Source of the DNA: Demequina phytophila
GTDB lineage: Bacteria > Actinomycetota > Actinomycetes > Actinomycetales > Demequinaceae
Assembly: GCF_000971135.1 (NCBI RefSeq)
Contig: NZ_BBLW01000002.1
Coordinates: forward strand, 124,001-188,000
Reading direction: 5' to 3'
Length of the DNA: 64,000 bases
A program made the position numbers and the translations under genes. Under the pieces are notes generated by a model, which was not told where the DNA came from, did not search any database, and saw nothing but the letters and a program-made list of their open reading frames with translations. The stretch's first letter is position 1, and every line of letters starts with the position of its first letter. Below, one piece after another: positions 26,056 to 34,202 of the stretch.

Positions 26056-26841
26056 TCACGGCGCCCCGAATCCGGCGGCAGCGAGCAACGCCTGCGCCTC
26101 GGGCCCGCCCAGGTAGTCGACGAACTCCTCCGCGAGAGCGGGCTGCGCCGCCCCCGACAGGACGGCGGCGGGGTAGCGGTTGACCGCCTCGTCGGCGCCG
26201 GCGATCGGCACGGCCTCCACGCCGGTCGCGCGCGCCACGTCGGTGACGTAGACGATTCCGGCGTCCGCCTGCCCGGCGGACACCTTCCCGAGCACGTCGG
26301 TCACGTTCTGCTCCTCGGACGCGGGGGACAGGGCCACGCCCGCATCCTCGGCGACCGCAGCCGTCGCCGCCCCGCACGGCACCTGCGGCGCGCAGACCAC
26401 GGTGACCAGCGCATCGTCCGCCAGGTCCGCGAGGCCCGTCACGCCCGCCGGGTTGCCCTCGGGCACCACGATCGTGAGCGTGTTGGTGGCCACCACGGTC
26501 GGAGCCCCCTCGATCAGCGACGCCACCTTGTCCATGGTGGCCTCGTCGGCGGAGACGAAGACGTCCGCCGGCGCTCCCTCGAGCAGCTGCGCGGCGAGGT
26601 CCGTGGAACCCGCGTAGTTCCCGACCACGTCCACGCCGGGGTGCTCCGCCTCGAAGCCTGTGGCGACCTCGTCGAGGACGTCCGTGAGCGAGGCGGCGGC
26701 GAGCACCCACAGCGTCGTGTCCTCGGACCCGGGTGCGAGGGAGGCTGCGGGTTCGCCGCCGGATCCGCCCGAGCAGGCGGTCACGGACACCGCGGCCACG
26801 GCGGCCGCTACGGCGAGGGACCCGGCCGCGACACGCCTCAT
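26056..26841 (-). CDS. modA: Molybdate-binding lipoprotein
   Basis: Extracellular substrate-binding protein of the molybdate transporter. 261 residues with a lipoprotein signal and lipobox cysteine at residue 23 (VSVTACSGG). The mature part has LWVLAAASLTDVLDEVATGFE and the NYAGSTDLAAQLLEGAPADVFVSAD-type ligand loop (in part), typical of ModA. ATG 26841 overlaps the upstream stop; the longer frame has a non-protein-like Arg/Gly tail upstream and was rejected. Confidence 0.96.
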   Translation of the reverse strand: MRRVAAGSLAVAAAVAAVSVTACSGGSGGEPAASLAPGSEDTTLWVLAAASLTDVLDEVATGFEAEHPGVDVVGNYAGSTDLAAQLLEGAPADVFVSADEATMDKVASLIEGAPTVVATNTLTIVVPEGNPAGVTGLADLADDALVTVVCAPQVPCGAATAAVAEDAGVALSPASEEQNVTDVLGKVSAGQADAGIVYVTDVARATGVEAVPIAGADEAVNRYPAAVLSGAAQPALAEEFVDYLGGPEAQALLAAAGFGAP

Positions 26842-27239
26842 CGGACTCCCGCGGGCGTCTCGACGATCACGGTGGTCGCCTTCACCACCGCCGTCGCCAC
26901 CGCGCCGGGCTCGAGCGCGAGCTCGCGCGCCGCCTCCGCGCTCATGAGCGACACCACGCGATGCGGCCCGCACTGCAGGTCCACCTGCGCCATCACGCCG
27001 TCCGCGACCACGCGCGTGACGATCCCGGTGAATCGGTTCCGCGCGGACCGTCGCACGTCGGTGGGGTCCTCGGGCGCCGTCCCGCGCGCGGCGTACGCGG
27101 CCACGTCGACGCCGTCGACCAGGATCCTCCCCGCTCCGTCCCGCACGGTCGCGACGCCCTCGGCGTCGATCCAGCGGCGGATCGTGTCGTCGCTCACGCC
27201 CACGAGCGCGGCGGCCTCAGATATACGCAGATGCGGCAT
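26838..27239 (-). CDS. Helix-turn-helix plus TOBE domain protein, probable molybdate-responsive regulator
   Basis: 133 residues. Residues 1-55 form a MerR/excisionase-type HTH (PHLRISEAAALVGVSDDTIRRWI), and residues 70-133 a single TOBE/molbindin domain (RNRFTGIVTRVVADGVMAQVDL). This compact fusion differs from E. coli ModE, which has two TOBE domains, but it heads the modABC operon and overlaps modA, so it likely senses molybdate and controls this operon. A TAGCGT box lies 7 nt before the ATG (leaderless). Confidence 0.87.
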   Translation of the reverse strand: MPHLRISEAAALVGVSDDTIRRWIDAEGVATVRDGAGRILVDGVDVAAYAARGTAPEDPTDVRRSARNRFTGIVTRVVADGVMAQVDLQCGPHRVVSLMSAEAARELALEPGAVATAVVKATTVIVETPAGVR

Positions 27240-27246
27240 GAAGGTG

Positions 27247-27252
27247 ACGCTA
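27247..27252 (-). promoter_or_regulatory. -10 box (TAGCGT) for the leaderless TOBE-modABC operon
   Basis: On the minus strand TAGCGT is followed by 7 nt and the ATG at 27239, with no ribosome site. It heads four tightly overlapping genes for molybdate uptake. Confidence 0.55.
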
Positions 27253-27314
27253 GCGCCGCAGATGCGGCGGAACAAGCCCGCGGGACGATGCGCGGGTCGG
27301 GCGCGCGTGGGACG

Positions 27315-27338
27315 CCGGCTCGGCGCGGGTGGAGCCGG
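27315..27338 (-). terminator. Hairpin after the PH-domain gene
   Basis: CCGGCTC (27315-27321) and GAGCCGG (27332-27338) are perfect arms around 10 nt, beginning 3 nt after the stop of the minus-strand PH gene. No clear T run follows, so termination strength is uncertain. Confidence 0.45.
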
Positions 27339-27341
27339 GCG

Positions 27342-27881
27342 CTACACCGTCGGCGTGCCGCGCGGCGGGGTGTCGTCGTCGCCGTCGAGCGCGTCGAACA
27401 CCTCGTCGTAGAGCAGCGCGTGCACCTTCTCGACGTTCGGGATGTCGTCGAACTCGAGCGGGTCGTCGGACGCGGACTCGATGATGAGCGTGCCCGTGCG
27501 GAACATGCGGTCCACCAGGCCGTGCTTGAACTGCACGGTGTTGACGCGCGCGAGCGGGATGTCGATGCCGGACTTGGTGAACACGCCGGTCCGGTAGATC
27601 ACGCGCCGATCGGTGATGACGAAGTGCGTGGTGGACCAGCGGATGAACGGTGACACCGTCAGCCACACCACGAGCACCGCGACGATCACGCCCACCGCGA
27701 TCCCCACGCCGGTCTCGACGCCGTCGCTCCATTCCACGGAGTCCATCCACCACCACGCGAGCACGATGAGCGCGATCGCGATCAGCGACACGAGCACCGG
27801 GCCCACGAGCGCCTTCCAATGCGGGTGGGCGTCGACCACGACGTCCTCGTCGGGGGCGAGCAGATTGCGCGGGTAGGCCAT
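27342..27881 (-). CDS. PH-domain (bPH2/YdbS-like) membrane protein
   Basis: 179 residues. An N-terminal helical pair (VGPVLVSLIAIALIVLAWWW and a second hydrophobic helix near 60-80) precedes a bacterial PH domain with FVITDRRVIYRTGVFTKSGIDIP and FRTGTLIIESAS. Proteins of this kind are common in actinobacteria and are of unknown function, possibly membrane scaffolds. TACGTT lies 6 nt before the ATG, suggesting a leaderless transcript. It is divergent from the ATP-grasp operon. Confidence 0.86.
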   Translation of the reverse strand: MAYPRNLLAPDEDVVVDAHPHWKALVGPVLVSLIAIALIVLAWWWMDSVEWSDGVETGVGIAVGVIVAVLVVWLTVSPFIRWSTTHFVITDRRVIYRTGVFTKSGIDIPLARVNTVQFKHGLVDRMFRTGTLIIESASDDPLEFDDIPNVEKVHALLYDEVFDALDGDDDTPPRGTPTV

Positions 27882-27887
27882 GGGGGG

Positions 27888-27893
27888 AACGTA
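27888..27893 (-). promoter_or_regulatory. -10 box (TACGTT) for the PH-domain gene
   Basis: TACGTT on the minus strand is 6 nt from the ATG at 27881; the intervening bases are all C, so there is no ribosome site. Confidence 0.45.
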
Positions 27894-27984
27894 GCAGGGA
27901 GGACCCGCGCCGGGAAGGGCGTGGCGCCGCGCGGACGCGACGCGCCCGTGACGCGCCGGTGACCGCTCGGAAACATGACCTGGA

Positions 27985-27990
27985 TATCGT
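27985..27990 (+). promoter_or_regulatory. -10 box (TATCGT) for the leaderless ATP-grasp operon
   Basis: TATCGT ends 6 nt before the ATG at 27997. The spacer GGGCCC is not a good ribosome site. One promoter here could drive the three overlapping genes to 31336. Confidence 0.5.
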
Positions 27991-27996
27991 GGGCCC

Positions 27997-29586
27997 ATGA
28001 CCGCCGACCAGCAGACGCCATGGACCGGATACCAGCCGGTTCAGGCCTGGGACGAGGCAGTGGATCTCGAGGGCCGCGTCAGGGATCCGTATCGCCGGGT
28101 GTACGCGGAGATCGACCGGATGTCCGGCGAGGATCTGTACTCGCGCGCCGAGGCGCTCGCGTCCACCTATCTCGCCCAGGGCGTCACGTTCGACCACGCG
28201 GGCGAGGAGCGGCCCTTCCCGCTCGACATCGTGCCGCGCGTGGTGGGCGCCCATGAGTGGGAGATCATCTCGCCGGGCGTCGCGCAGCGCGTGCGTACCC
28301 TCGAGGCGTTCCTCGCGGACGTCTACGGCTCGCAGCACTGCGTCAACGACGGCGTGGTGCCGCGACGCCTCATCGCGACGTCGCAGTACTTCTACCGCGA
28401 GGCCGCGGCCGTCGACCCGGCGAACGGCGTCCGCGTCCACGTGTCCGGCATCGACCTGGTCCGCGACCAGCACGGCATCTGGCGCGTGCTCGAGGACAAC
28501 GTCCGCGTCCCGTCGGGCGTGAGCTACGTGCTGTCCAACCGTCGCGCCATGTCGCAGATGTTCCCGGACATGTTCGGCGCGATGGGCGTGCGACCGGTGC
28601 TCGAGTACTCGCAGCGCCTGCGCGCCGCCCTGGCGCGCTGCGCCCCCAACGACATCGACGACCCCACGATCGTGGTGCTCACCCCGGGCGTGTTCAACAG
28701 CGCCTACTACGAGCACTCGCTGCTGGCCCGGACCATGGGAGTCGAGCTGGTCGAGGGCCGCGACCTGGAGACGCACAACGGCCGCGTCTACATGCGCACC
28801 ACCGCCGGTCGGCGGCGTGTCGACGTCATCTACCGCCGCGTCGACGACGACTACCTGGACCCGGTCGCGTTCCGGCCGGACTCCGCGCTCGGCGCGCCCG
28901 GCATCGTCCACGCGGCCCGCCTGGGCAACGTGACCATCGCGAACGCCGTGGGCAACGGCGTCGCCGACGACAAGCTCATCTACACGTACATGCCCGAGCT
29001 CACGCGCTACTACCTGGGGGAGGAGCCGATCCTGCCCAACGTCGACACGTGGCGGCTCGAGGAGCCGGACGCCCGCGAGGAGGTCATGGACCGCCTCGAC
29101 GAGCTCGTGGTGAAGCCCGTCGACGGTGCCGGCGGCAAGGGCGTGATCATCGGCCCGAAGGCGTCGCGCGAGGAGCTCGACACCGCGCGCGCCCAGATCC
29201 TCGAGGACCCGCGCGGCTGGATCGCGCAGCCCGTGATCCAGCTGAGCACGGTGCCGACGCTGACCGACGACGGCCTCGAGCCGCGCCACGTGGACCTGCG
29301 TCCCTTCGCGATCAACGACGGCGACGACGTCTGGGTCCTCCCCGGCGGCCTCACCCGCGTGGCCCTCGCGCGCGGCCAGCTGATCGTCAACTCGTCGCAG
29401 GGCGGCGGCTCCAAGGACACCTGGGTGCTGGGCGGCGAGCGCCAGCGCGGCGTCAAGACGCCGCCGCCGGAGTCGCGCGTCGAGCTCGGCGGGATCGGCG
29501 CCGTGCCGCAGGCGGCGCACCCCGACGACATCGAGCACGGCCAGCAGCAGCAACAGCAGCAACAGCAGGGGGAGCCGACATGCTGA
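27997..29586 (+). CDS. Circularly permuted ATP-grasp protein (DUF404/DUF407)
   Basis: 529 residues. The N-terminal region (about 30-150) and the ATP-grasp core (about 150-480) include DLVRDQHGIWRVLEDNVRVP, VVVLTPGVFNSAYYEHS, VVKPVDGAGGKGVIIGP and GSKDTWVL, the hallmarks of the family predicted to ligate a carboxylate to an amine. No substrate is known. It is translationally coupled to an alpha-E protein and a transglutaminase, a conserved trio proposed to make or attach a peptide modification. Unusually it ends in nine consecutive glutamines (CAG/CAA) followed by GEPTC. Confidence 0.9.
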   Translation: MTADQQTPWTGYQPVQAWDEAVDLEGRVRDPYRRVYAEIDRMSGEDLYSRAEALASTYLAQGVTFDHAGEERPFPLDIVPRVVGAHEWEIISPGVAQRVRTLEAFLADVYGSQHCVNDGVVPRRLIATSQYFYREAAAVDPANGVRVHVSGIDLVRDQHGIWRVLEDNVRVPSGVSYVLSNRRAMSQMFPDMFGAMGVRPVLEYSQRLRAALARCAPNDIDDPTIVVLTPGVFNSAYYEHSLLARTMGVELVEGRDLETHNGRVYMRTTAGRRRVDVIYRRVDDDYLDPVAFRPDSALGAPGIVHAARLGNVTIANAVGNGVADDKLIYTYMPELTRYYLGEEPILPNVDTWRLEEPDAREEVMDRLDELVVKPVDGAGGKGVIIGPKASREELDTARAQILEDPRGWIAQPVIQLSTVPTLTDDGLEPRHVDLRPFAINDGDDVWVLPGGLTRVALARGQLIVNSSQGGGSKDTWVLGGERQRGVKTPPPESRVELGGIGAVPQAAHPDDIEHGQQQQQQQQQGEPTC

Positions 29587-30503
29587 GCCGCATCGCGGAG
29601 TCCCTGTTCTGGATCGGCCGCTACGTGGAGCGCGCGGACAACACCGCGCGCCTGCTTGACGTCCACCTCAACGTGCTCCTCGAGGACCCGTGGGTCGACG
29701 AGCCGAGCGCCAACGCGTCGCTGCTGTCGGTCATGAACTGCGAGTACGAGGCGCCCGTGAGCCGCCGCGACGTCCTGGCGACGCTGGCGTTCGACCCGGA
29801 GCGCTCCTCGTCCATCGCGTGGACCCTGGGTGCCGCACGCGAGAACGCGCGCCGCGCCCGTGAGGTCATCTCGACCGAGGTGTGGGAGTCGCTCAACACC
29901 ACCCGCAACCAGCTGCCCCGCTGGACGGCCTCGGCACGGCCGCACGAGTACTTCGTGTGGGTGCGTGAGCGTGCCGCCGTGGTGTGGGGCCTGCACTCCG
30001 CGACCACGTCGCGCGACGACGCGTGGCACTTCATGGAGCTGGGCCGGTCCCTCGAGCGGGCCGACATGATCGCGCGCCTCCTCATGACCCGGCATTTCGA
30101 GGGCACCACCGGGCCCAACTGGACCACCCTGCTGCGCTCGTGCAGCGCGCACGAGGCGTATCTCCGCACCGTCCGCGCGCTCGTCACGGAGGAGCGCGCC
30201 GCCGAGTTCCTCCTGGTGGATCGCATGTTCCCGCGCTCGATCGCGTACAACCTGCAGAAGGCGGAGGACACGCTCGGGCTCATCGAGGGCGCCTCCAACT
30301 CGCGCGCGCTCTCGGACAGGGCGCGGCTCGCGCTCGGCCGCGCGCGCACCAACCTCGAGTACCGCGACGTGCGCGACGTCCTCGACGACCTGCCTGGACA
30401 GATGCGCGAGGTGCAGTCCGCGTGCGCCGTCGCATCCGACCTCATCCGTGACCGCTACTTCCTGCCGGCGTCGACCGTGCTGTGGAGCCAGGAGGCGCTA
30501 TGA
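29580..30503 (+). CDS. Alpha-E domain protein
   Basis: 307 residues, almost wholly alpha-helical, starting MLSRIAESLFWIGRYVERAD, the signature of the alpha-E family (DUF403), with the repeat LGRSLERADMIARLLM near 160. It accompanies permuted ATP-grasp proteins in many bacteria and probably acts in the same complex; its activity is unknown. ATG lies inside the last codons of the upstream gene, and the stop overlaps the next ATG, so the three proteins are coupled. Confidence 0.92.
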   Translation: MLSRIAESLFWIGRYVERADNTARLLDVHLNVLLEDPWVDEPSANASLLSVMNCEYEAPVSRRDVLATLAFDPERSSSIAWTLGAARENARRAREVISTEVWESLNTTRNQLPRWTASARPHEYFVWVRERAAVVWGLHSATTSRDDAWHFMELGRSLERADMIARLLMTRHFEGTTGPNWTTLLRSCSAHEAYLRTVRALVTEERAAEFLLVDRMFPRSIAYNLQKAEDTLGLIEGASNSRALSDRARLALGRARTNLEYRDVRDVLDDLPGQMREVQSACAVASDLIRDRYFLPASTVLWSQEAL

Positions 30504-31336
30504 CCACCCTGCGCATCGAGCACCGGACCTCGTTCACCTACGCGAGCCCGATCGTGTCCTCGTACAACGAGGCCCGCCTCACCCCCGCGTGGCTGCCGCG
30601 TCAGCGCGTCCTCGAGTCGCGCGTCGACATCGCGCCCGTGACGTGGCGCTCCCAGTACCGCGACTACTGGGAGGCGGACGTCGCGGTCTTCGAGGTGCTG
30701 CAGCCGCACGAGAGCCTCACCGTGGTGGGTTCGAGCCTCGTCGAGGTCTCGAGCGTGCCCGCGCGCGAGGAGCGCGTCGCGTGGGAGACCCTCACGGGCC
30801 CGCGCTTCCAGGACCTGCTGAGCGAGTACCTGGGCCTGAGCGACGTCACCGAGCCCACCGAGGAGCTCGCCGCCTTCGCGCGCGACGCGGCCGGCCGGCT
30901 CGAGCCCGACGCCGCCGCCCGCGCGATCTGCGACCACCTCCACGACGAGATGGCGTACGTCCCCGGCGCCACCACCGTCCACACTCCTGCGCGCGACGCG
31001 TGGGAGGCGCGGTCGGGCGTGTGCCAGGACTTCGCCCACCTCGCGATCGGCGCGCTGCGCACCGTGGGCATCCCCGCCCGCTACGTGTCGGGCTACCTGC
31101 ATCCCAAGCGCGACGCGGAGATCGGGGAGACCGTGTCCGGCGAGTCGCACGCCTGGGTCGAGTGGTGGACCGGCGACTGGTACGGCTTCGACCCGACCAA
31201 CGACCGTGAGGTGGGCGACCACCACGTGATCGTGGCGCGCGCCCGCGAGTACACCGATGTGCCGCCGCTCACCGGCGTGGTCGCCGGCAGCACCACGGAC
31301 CTCGAGGTGCAGGTCCGCGTCACGCAGACCGAGTAG
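30500..31336 (+). CDS. Transglutaminase-like cysteine protease family protein
   Basis: 278 residues. N-terminal beta domain (TLRIEHRTSFTYASPIVSSYNE) and a transglutaminase core with catalytic Cys in SGVCQDFAHL, His in GESHAWVEWW and Asp in GFDPTND. No signal peptide is seen, so it works in the cytoplasm. In this trio it may cleave or form the amide bonds built by the ATP-grasp enzyme (inference). ATG is preceded by AGGAGG and overlaps the alpha-E stop. Confidence 0.92.
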   Translation: MTTLRIEHRTSFTYASPIVSSYNEARLTPAWLPRQRVLESRVDIAPVTWRSQYRDYWEADVAVFEVLQPHESLTVVGSSLVEVSSVPAREERVAWETLTGPRFQDLLSEYLGLSDVTEPTEELAAFARDAAGRLEPDAAARAICDHLHDEMAYVPGATTVHTPARDAWEARSGVCQDFAHLAIGALRTVGIPARYVSGYLHPKRDAEIGETVSGESHAWVEWWTGDWYGFDPTNDREVGDHHVIVARAREYTDVPPLTGVVAGSTTDLEVQVRVTQTE

Positions 31337-31355
31337 CCGCCCCCGGCCGGGCGGC
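31336..31355. terminator. Hairpin between converging genes
   Basis: GCCGCCC (31336-31342) pairs with GGGCGGC (31349-31355) across 6 nt, in the 30-bp gap between the converging transglutaminase and VanY-type genes. It could serve both strands; no T run is seen. Confidence 0.5.
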
Positions 31356-31366
31356 CGCCCCGCGCG

Positions 31367-33121
31367 TCAGCCGACGTGCTCGAGGTGCCACGGCTCGGGC
31401 TTCGACCCGTCCGGCCGCGCCCACCCGGGCAGCGTCCACCCGAACGCGGGCGCGGTCGCGACGAGCCATGCGTAGGCGTCGCCGTCCCATCCGCCCGGCA
31501 TGCCCGGCTCCGACAGGTCGATCGCCTCGCCCCAACCGTGGTTCGAGGTGCCCGGCACCGCCGCCATCCCGCCGTACCGTGCGGTCGCCGCGAGCTGTCC
31601 CGCGTAGTCGCGGTACGCGCTGCCCACCGGCAGGTGCACGCCGAACGTCGCCTCGAACGCCGCGTCGAGCCGCTCCAGGTCCGCGGCCGCGCCGCACGCG
31701 AGCAGCAGCCCGGCGTCCCAGCTGAGCCCGCACAGCGCCGACGCGGGGATGCGGCCGTTCTCGTACGACGATGCGAGGGCCGGGCGGGTGGTCCCGGTCG
31801 CGGCTCCGCCCGTGGTCGCCGTGGCCGCGGCGTCGACCTCGAGGTAGTCGGGCGACACCCACAGGCGCCTCCCGTCCACCAGCACCTCGACCCAGCCGGC
31901 GCGCGTCACCGCGCCCGTGGTGGCGAGCGTCTCGCCGTCCCCGCGCTGTCCGGCGACCTCCGCGTCGAGGGAGGGGCCCGTGCGGAGGTTGAGCGCGGTG
32001 TCGACGGACACGGCGACCACCGTGGGGTCCACCAGCCGCAGCGGCGCGTCCCAGGGAGAGAACCTCATGCCTGCCCGGTGAGCGAGGAACAGGACGGCCG
32101 CCGCCGCGCCGCGCGTGAGGGTCGCGCCAGGACGGTACTCGAGCCCGTCGGGCCCCTTCCACCCGAACTCGGCGACCTCGGCGGCCAGCCATGCGACAGC
32201 ATCGTCCAGCGGCGAGCCGGCCGCGACGTCCGCGTACGGCGCCGCGTCCGCGGCCTTGACCGCGGGGGCGCCCGCGAAGCGGTAGAGCATGCGCGCCATG
32301 TCGCCGCGGGTGAGGGGCTCGTCGGGGTGGAACAGGCGGCGCACGCCGTCGCGCTCGCCCACCGCCACGCCCTGGGCGGCGAGCCACGCGATCTCCGCCG
32401 CGTGCGCGGTGTCGCGCCGCCCCGCGTCGGCGAACGGCGACCCGCGCGGCACCACGCGTGCGGGAGACCCCGCGAGGCGGTAGAGGAAGCCGGCGAACTC
32501 GCCGCGCGTCACCTCCAGGTCGGGGGCGAACGCGCGCCCCGCCTCCGTGAGCGTGCCGCCGTCCACTCCGGCGCGCCCCATCCACGCGATCGCCTGGGCG
32601 AACTCCGAGTACGTGACGTCGCCCAGGACCCCGGAGACGTCGTCGAACGTCACGCTCCCGATGGGCTCGGGGGCGGAGACGCCGGACGATGCCGGGGCAT
32701 CCGGATCGTAGGGCGTCGCCTCGGGCGGGGGGAGGGGGGCGGGGTCGCCGGGCTGCGCGGGGGCGGCGGTGATCTCGGGGGCCGGCTCAGCCGACGGTTC
32801 CGAGGTGGACCGCGCGTCCGGCTGCGGATCGCGGTCCGGCGCGCCGGTGGCTGTCGGTCGCGGCTCGGGTCGCGGCGCCGTGGTCGGTGAGGGCGCCGGC
32901 TCAGGTACGGGCGCCGGCGTGGGCGAGGCGACCGACGCCTCGGGCGACGGGTCGACGGAGGCGACCGCGGCATCGTCCACTGCCTCCGTGGAGGCGGTGG
33001 GAGAGGGATCGACCGTGGCGGCGTGCGCGGGCACGGCGACGAAGGCGAGCGTGGCCGCCGTCAGCGTCGTGATCCCCGTGCGCAGGACCCGGCTCCAGCC
33101 GGTCCCGCCGCCATCCGCCAT
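31367..33121 (-). CDS. Secreted SLH/SH3/D,D-carboxypeptidase (VanY-type) protein
   Basis: 584 residues: signal peptide to about 35 (ends VPAHA), a Pro/Ala/Ser-rich linker to about 160, three S-layer-homology-like repeats (FDDVSGVLGDVTYSEFAQ, FADAGRRDTAHAAEI, YADVAAGSPLDDAVAWL), an SH3-like domain near 370-430 (ALNLRTGPSLDAEV), and a VanY-type peptidase at the end with zinc ligands in TSNHGWGEAIDL and EPWHLEH. It probably binds the cell wall and trims stem peptides. ATG 33121 follows GGAGGGAGGG. Three GGACGATGC-type sites lie in its linker and SLH parts. Confidence 0.92.
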   Translation of the reverse strand: MADGGGTGWSRVLRTGITTLTAATLAFVAVPAHAATVDPSPTASTEAVDDAAVASVDPSPEASVASPTPAPVPEPAPSPTTAPRPEPRPTATGAPDRDPQPDARSTSEPSAEPAPEITAAPAQPGDPAPLPPPEATPYDPDAPASSGVSAPEPIGSVTFDDVSGVLGDVTYSEFAQAIAWMGRAGVDGGTLTEAGRAFAPDLEVTRGEFAGFLYRLAGSPARVVPRGSPFADAGRRDTAHAAEIAWLAAQGVAVGERDGVRRLFHPDEPLTRGDMARMLYRFAGAPAVKAADAAPYADVAAGSPLDDAVAWLAAEVAEFGWKGPDGLEYRPGATLTRGAAAAVLFLAHRAGMRFSPWDAPLRLVDPTVVAVSVDTALNLRTGPSLDAEVAGQRGDGETLATTGAVTRAGWVEVLVDGRRLWVSPDYLEVDAAATATTGGAATGTTRPALASSYENGRIPASALCGLSWDAGLLLACGAAADLERLDAAFEATFGVHLPVGSAYRDYAGQLAATARYGGMAAVPGTSNHGWGEAIDLSEPGMPGGWDGDAYAWLVATAPAFGWTLPGWARPDGSKPEPWHLEHVG

Positions 33122-33268
33122 GGGCTCCCTCCCTCCGCCTGCGGAGCCGCGCCGCGAGGGGAGGGCCGACAACCGCGGGTCGAGGGCCGTCCGGACGCAC
33201 GCGTCCCTTCATGGTGCCACGGCAGGCGACGATCGGCCCAGGGGCGGATCGGGGACGGGAGGGAGGGG

Positions 33269-34030
33269 TCAGGAGATCTGGTAGCCCGAGCTCCAGCGCT
33301 TGGTGGTCTTGTAGCCGCTCTTCTTCGCGACCACCTTGACCCGGATGCTGTGGCCCTTGTCCGACTTGCGCACGGTGTACGTCTGGTGGGTCGCGTTCGG
33401 GATGGGATCGCCGTCGCGGTACCAGCGGTAGCTGAAGGACGGCGTGGGGCTCCACGTCTTGTGCCACGCCTTCACGGTGCTGCCCACCTTCAGGGTGCCG
33501 CCGATGGTCGGCTTGGGCGCCTTGGAGAACGCCAGGGGGTACTTGCCGAAGTTCTGGGTGGCCCACGCGCAGTCGGTCGACGAGTTGTACGCGATGCCGA
33601 TGCCGATCTCGGTGAAGTTGCCCGTGATGTTGGCCTCGTGGCCCGAGGACTTCAGCCAGGCCTTCATGATCTCGGAGGTGTTCGCCGCCTTGCCGCCGAA
33701 CCCGCATGCGTAGCCGACGTTCTCCGCGGCGCTCGATGCGCCGTTGGGCATCTGCGCGTAGAAGTTCGGGTTGTGCGCGAGGGTGCGGGTCGACTTCATG
33801 TGCCCGCTCCAGGTCTGCGACACGTCTGCGATCCCGGCACGCAGCGTGAGGGGCCTGAGGCCCTCGTCCTGCCGGTGCGCGTTGGTGCTCTGCAGCACCT
33901 TGGTGACGGGGTCGGTTGCGGCGTCCGCCGGGCCCGAGCTCATGACGAATGCGGCGGCGAACGCCGCGGCGACGATGAGCGCGACACGGCGCGCCAGGGT
34001 GTGCGGGACCGCGGTGGCGGACGGGCGCAT
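33269..34030 (-). CDS. Secreted CAP-domain (SCP/PR1-like) protein with one C-terminal Ig-like repeat
   Basis: 253 residues: signal peptide (cleaved near SSGPADA, about 38), CAP domain to about 160 with QTWSGHMKSTRTLAHN, AAENVGYACG and KSSGHEANI, then one repeat of about 85 residues (GGTLKVGSTVKAWHKTW, FSYRWYRDGDPIPNAT) closely related to four repeats in the next protein. CAP proteins are extracellular; the function here is unknown. ATG follows GAGGAGG. The 170 bp upstream are comparatively AT-rich and likely hold its promoter. Confidence 0.92.
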   Translation of the reverse strand: MRPSATAVPHTLARRVALIVAAAFAAAFVMSSGPADAATDPVTKVLQSTNAHRQDEGLRPLTLRAGIADVSQTWSGHMKSTRTLAHNPNFYAQMPNGASSAAENVGYACGFGGKAANTSEIMKAWLKSSGHEANITGNFTEIGIGIAYNSSTDCAWATQNFGKYPLAFSKAPKPTIGGTLKVGSTVKAWHKTWSPTPSFSYRWYRDGDPIPNATHQTYTVRKSDKGHSIRVKVVAKKSGYKTTKRWSSGYQIS

Positions 34031-34202
34031 GCTGGCCTCCTCGAAGGTGAGCGGGACCGATTGCGCCCGCTTCCAGGTTGGATATCGGCATGTTGTCCGA
34101 AAAGTTGGGGAATTTGAGGGCCGTGTGCGGTATGCCACACGCTCCAGGGGGTCCGCCAGGCGTGAGATGTGAGGTATTGCACTCCGCCGGGACGGGGCGG
34201 CG

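Noticed and set aside
29533-29580. Frameshift or assembly error at the CAG/CAA tract
   Set aside because: The frame stays open to a stop that overlaps the alpha-E gene in the normal coupled way, so the tract is probably real sequence, though its length may vary.
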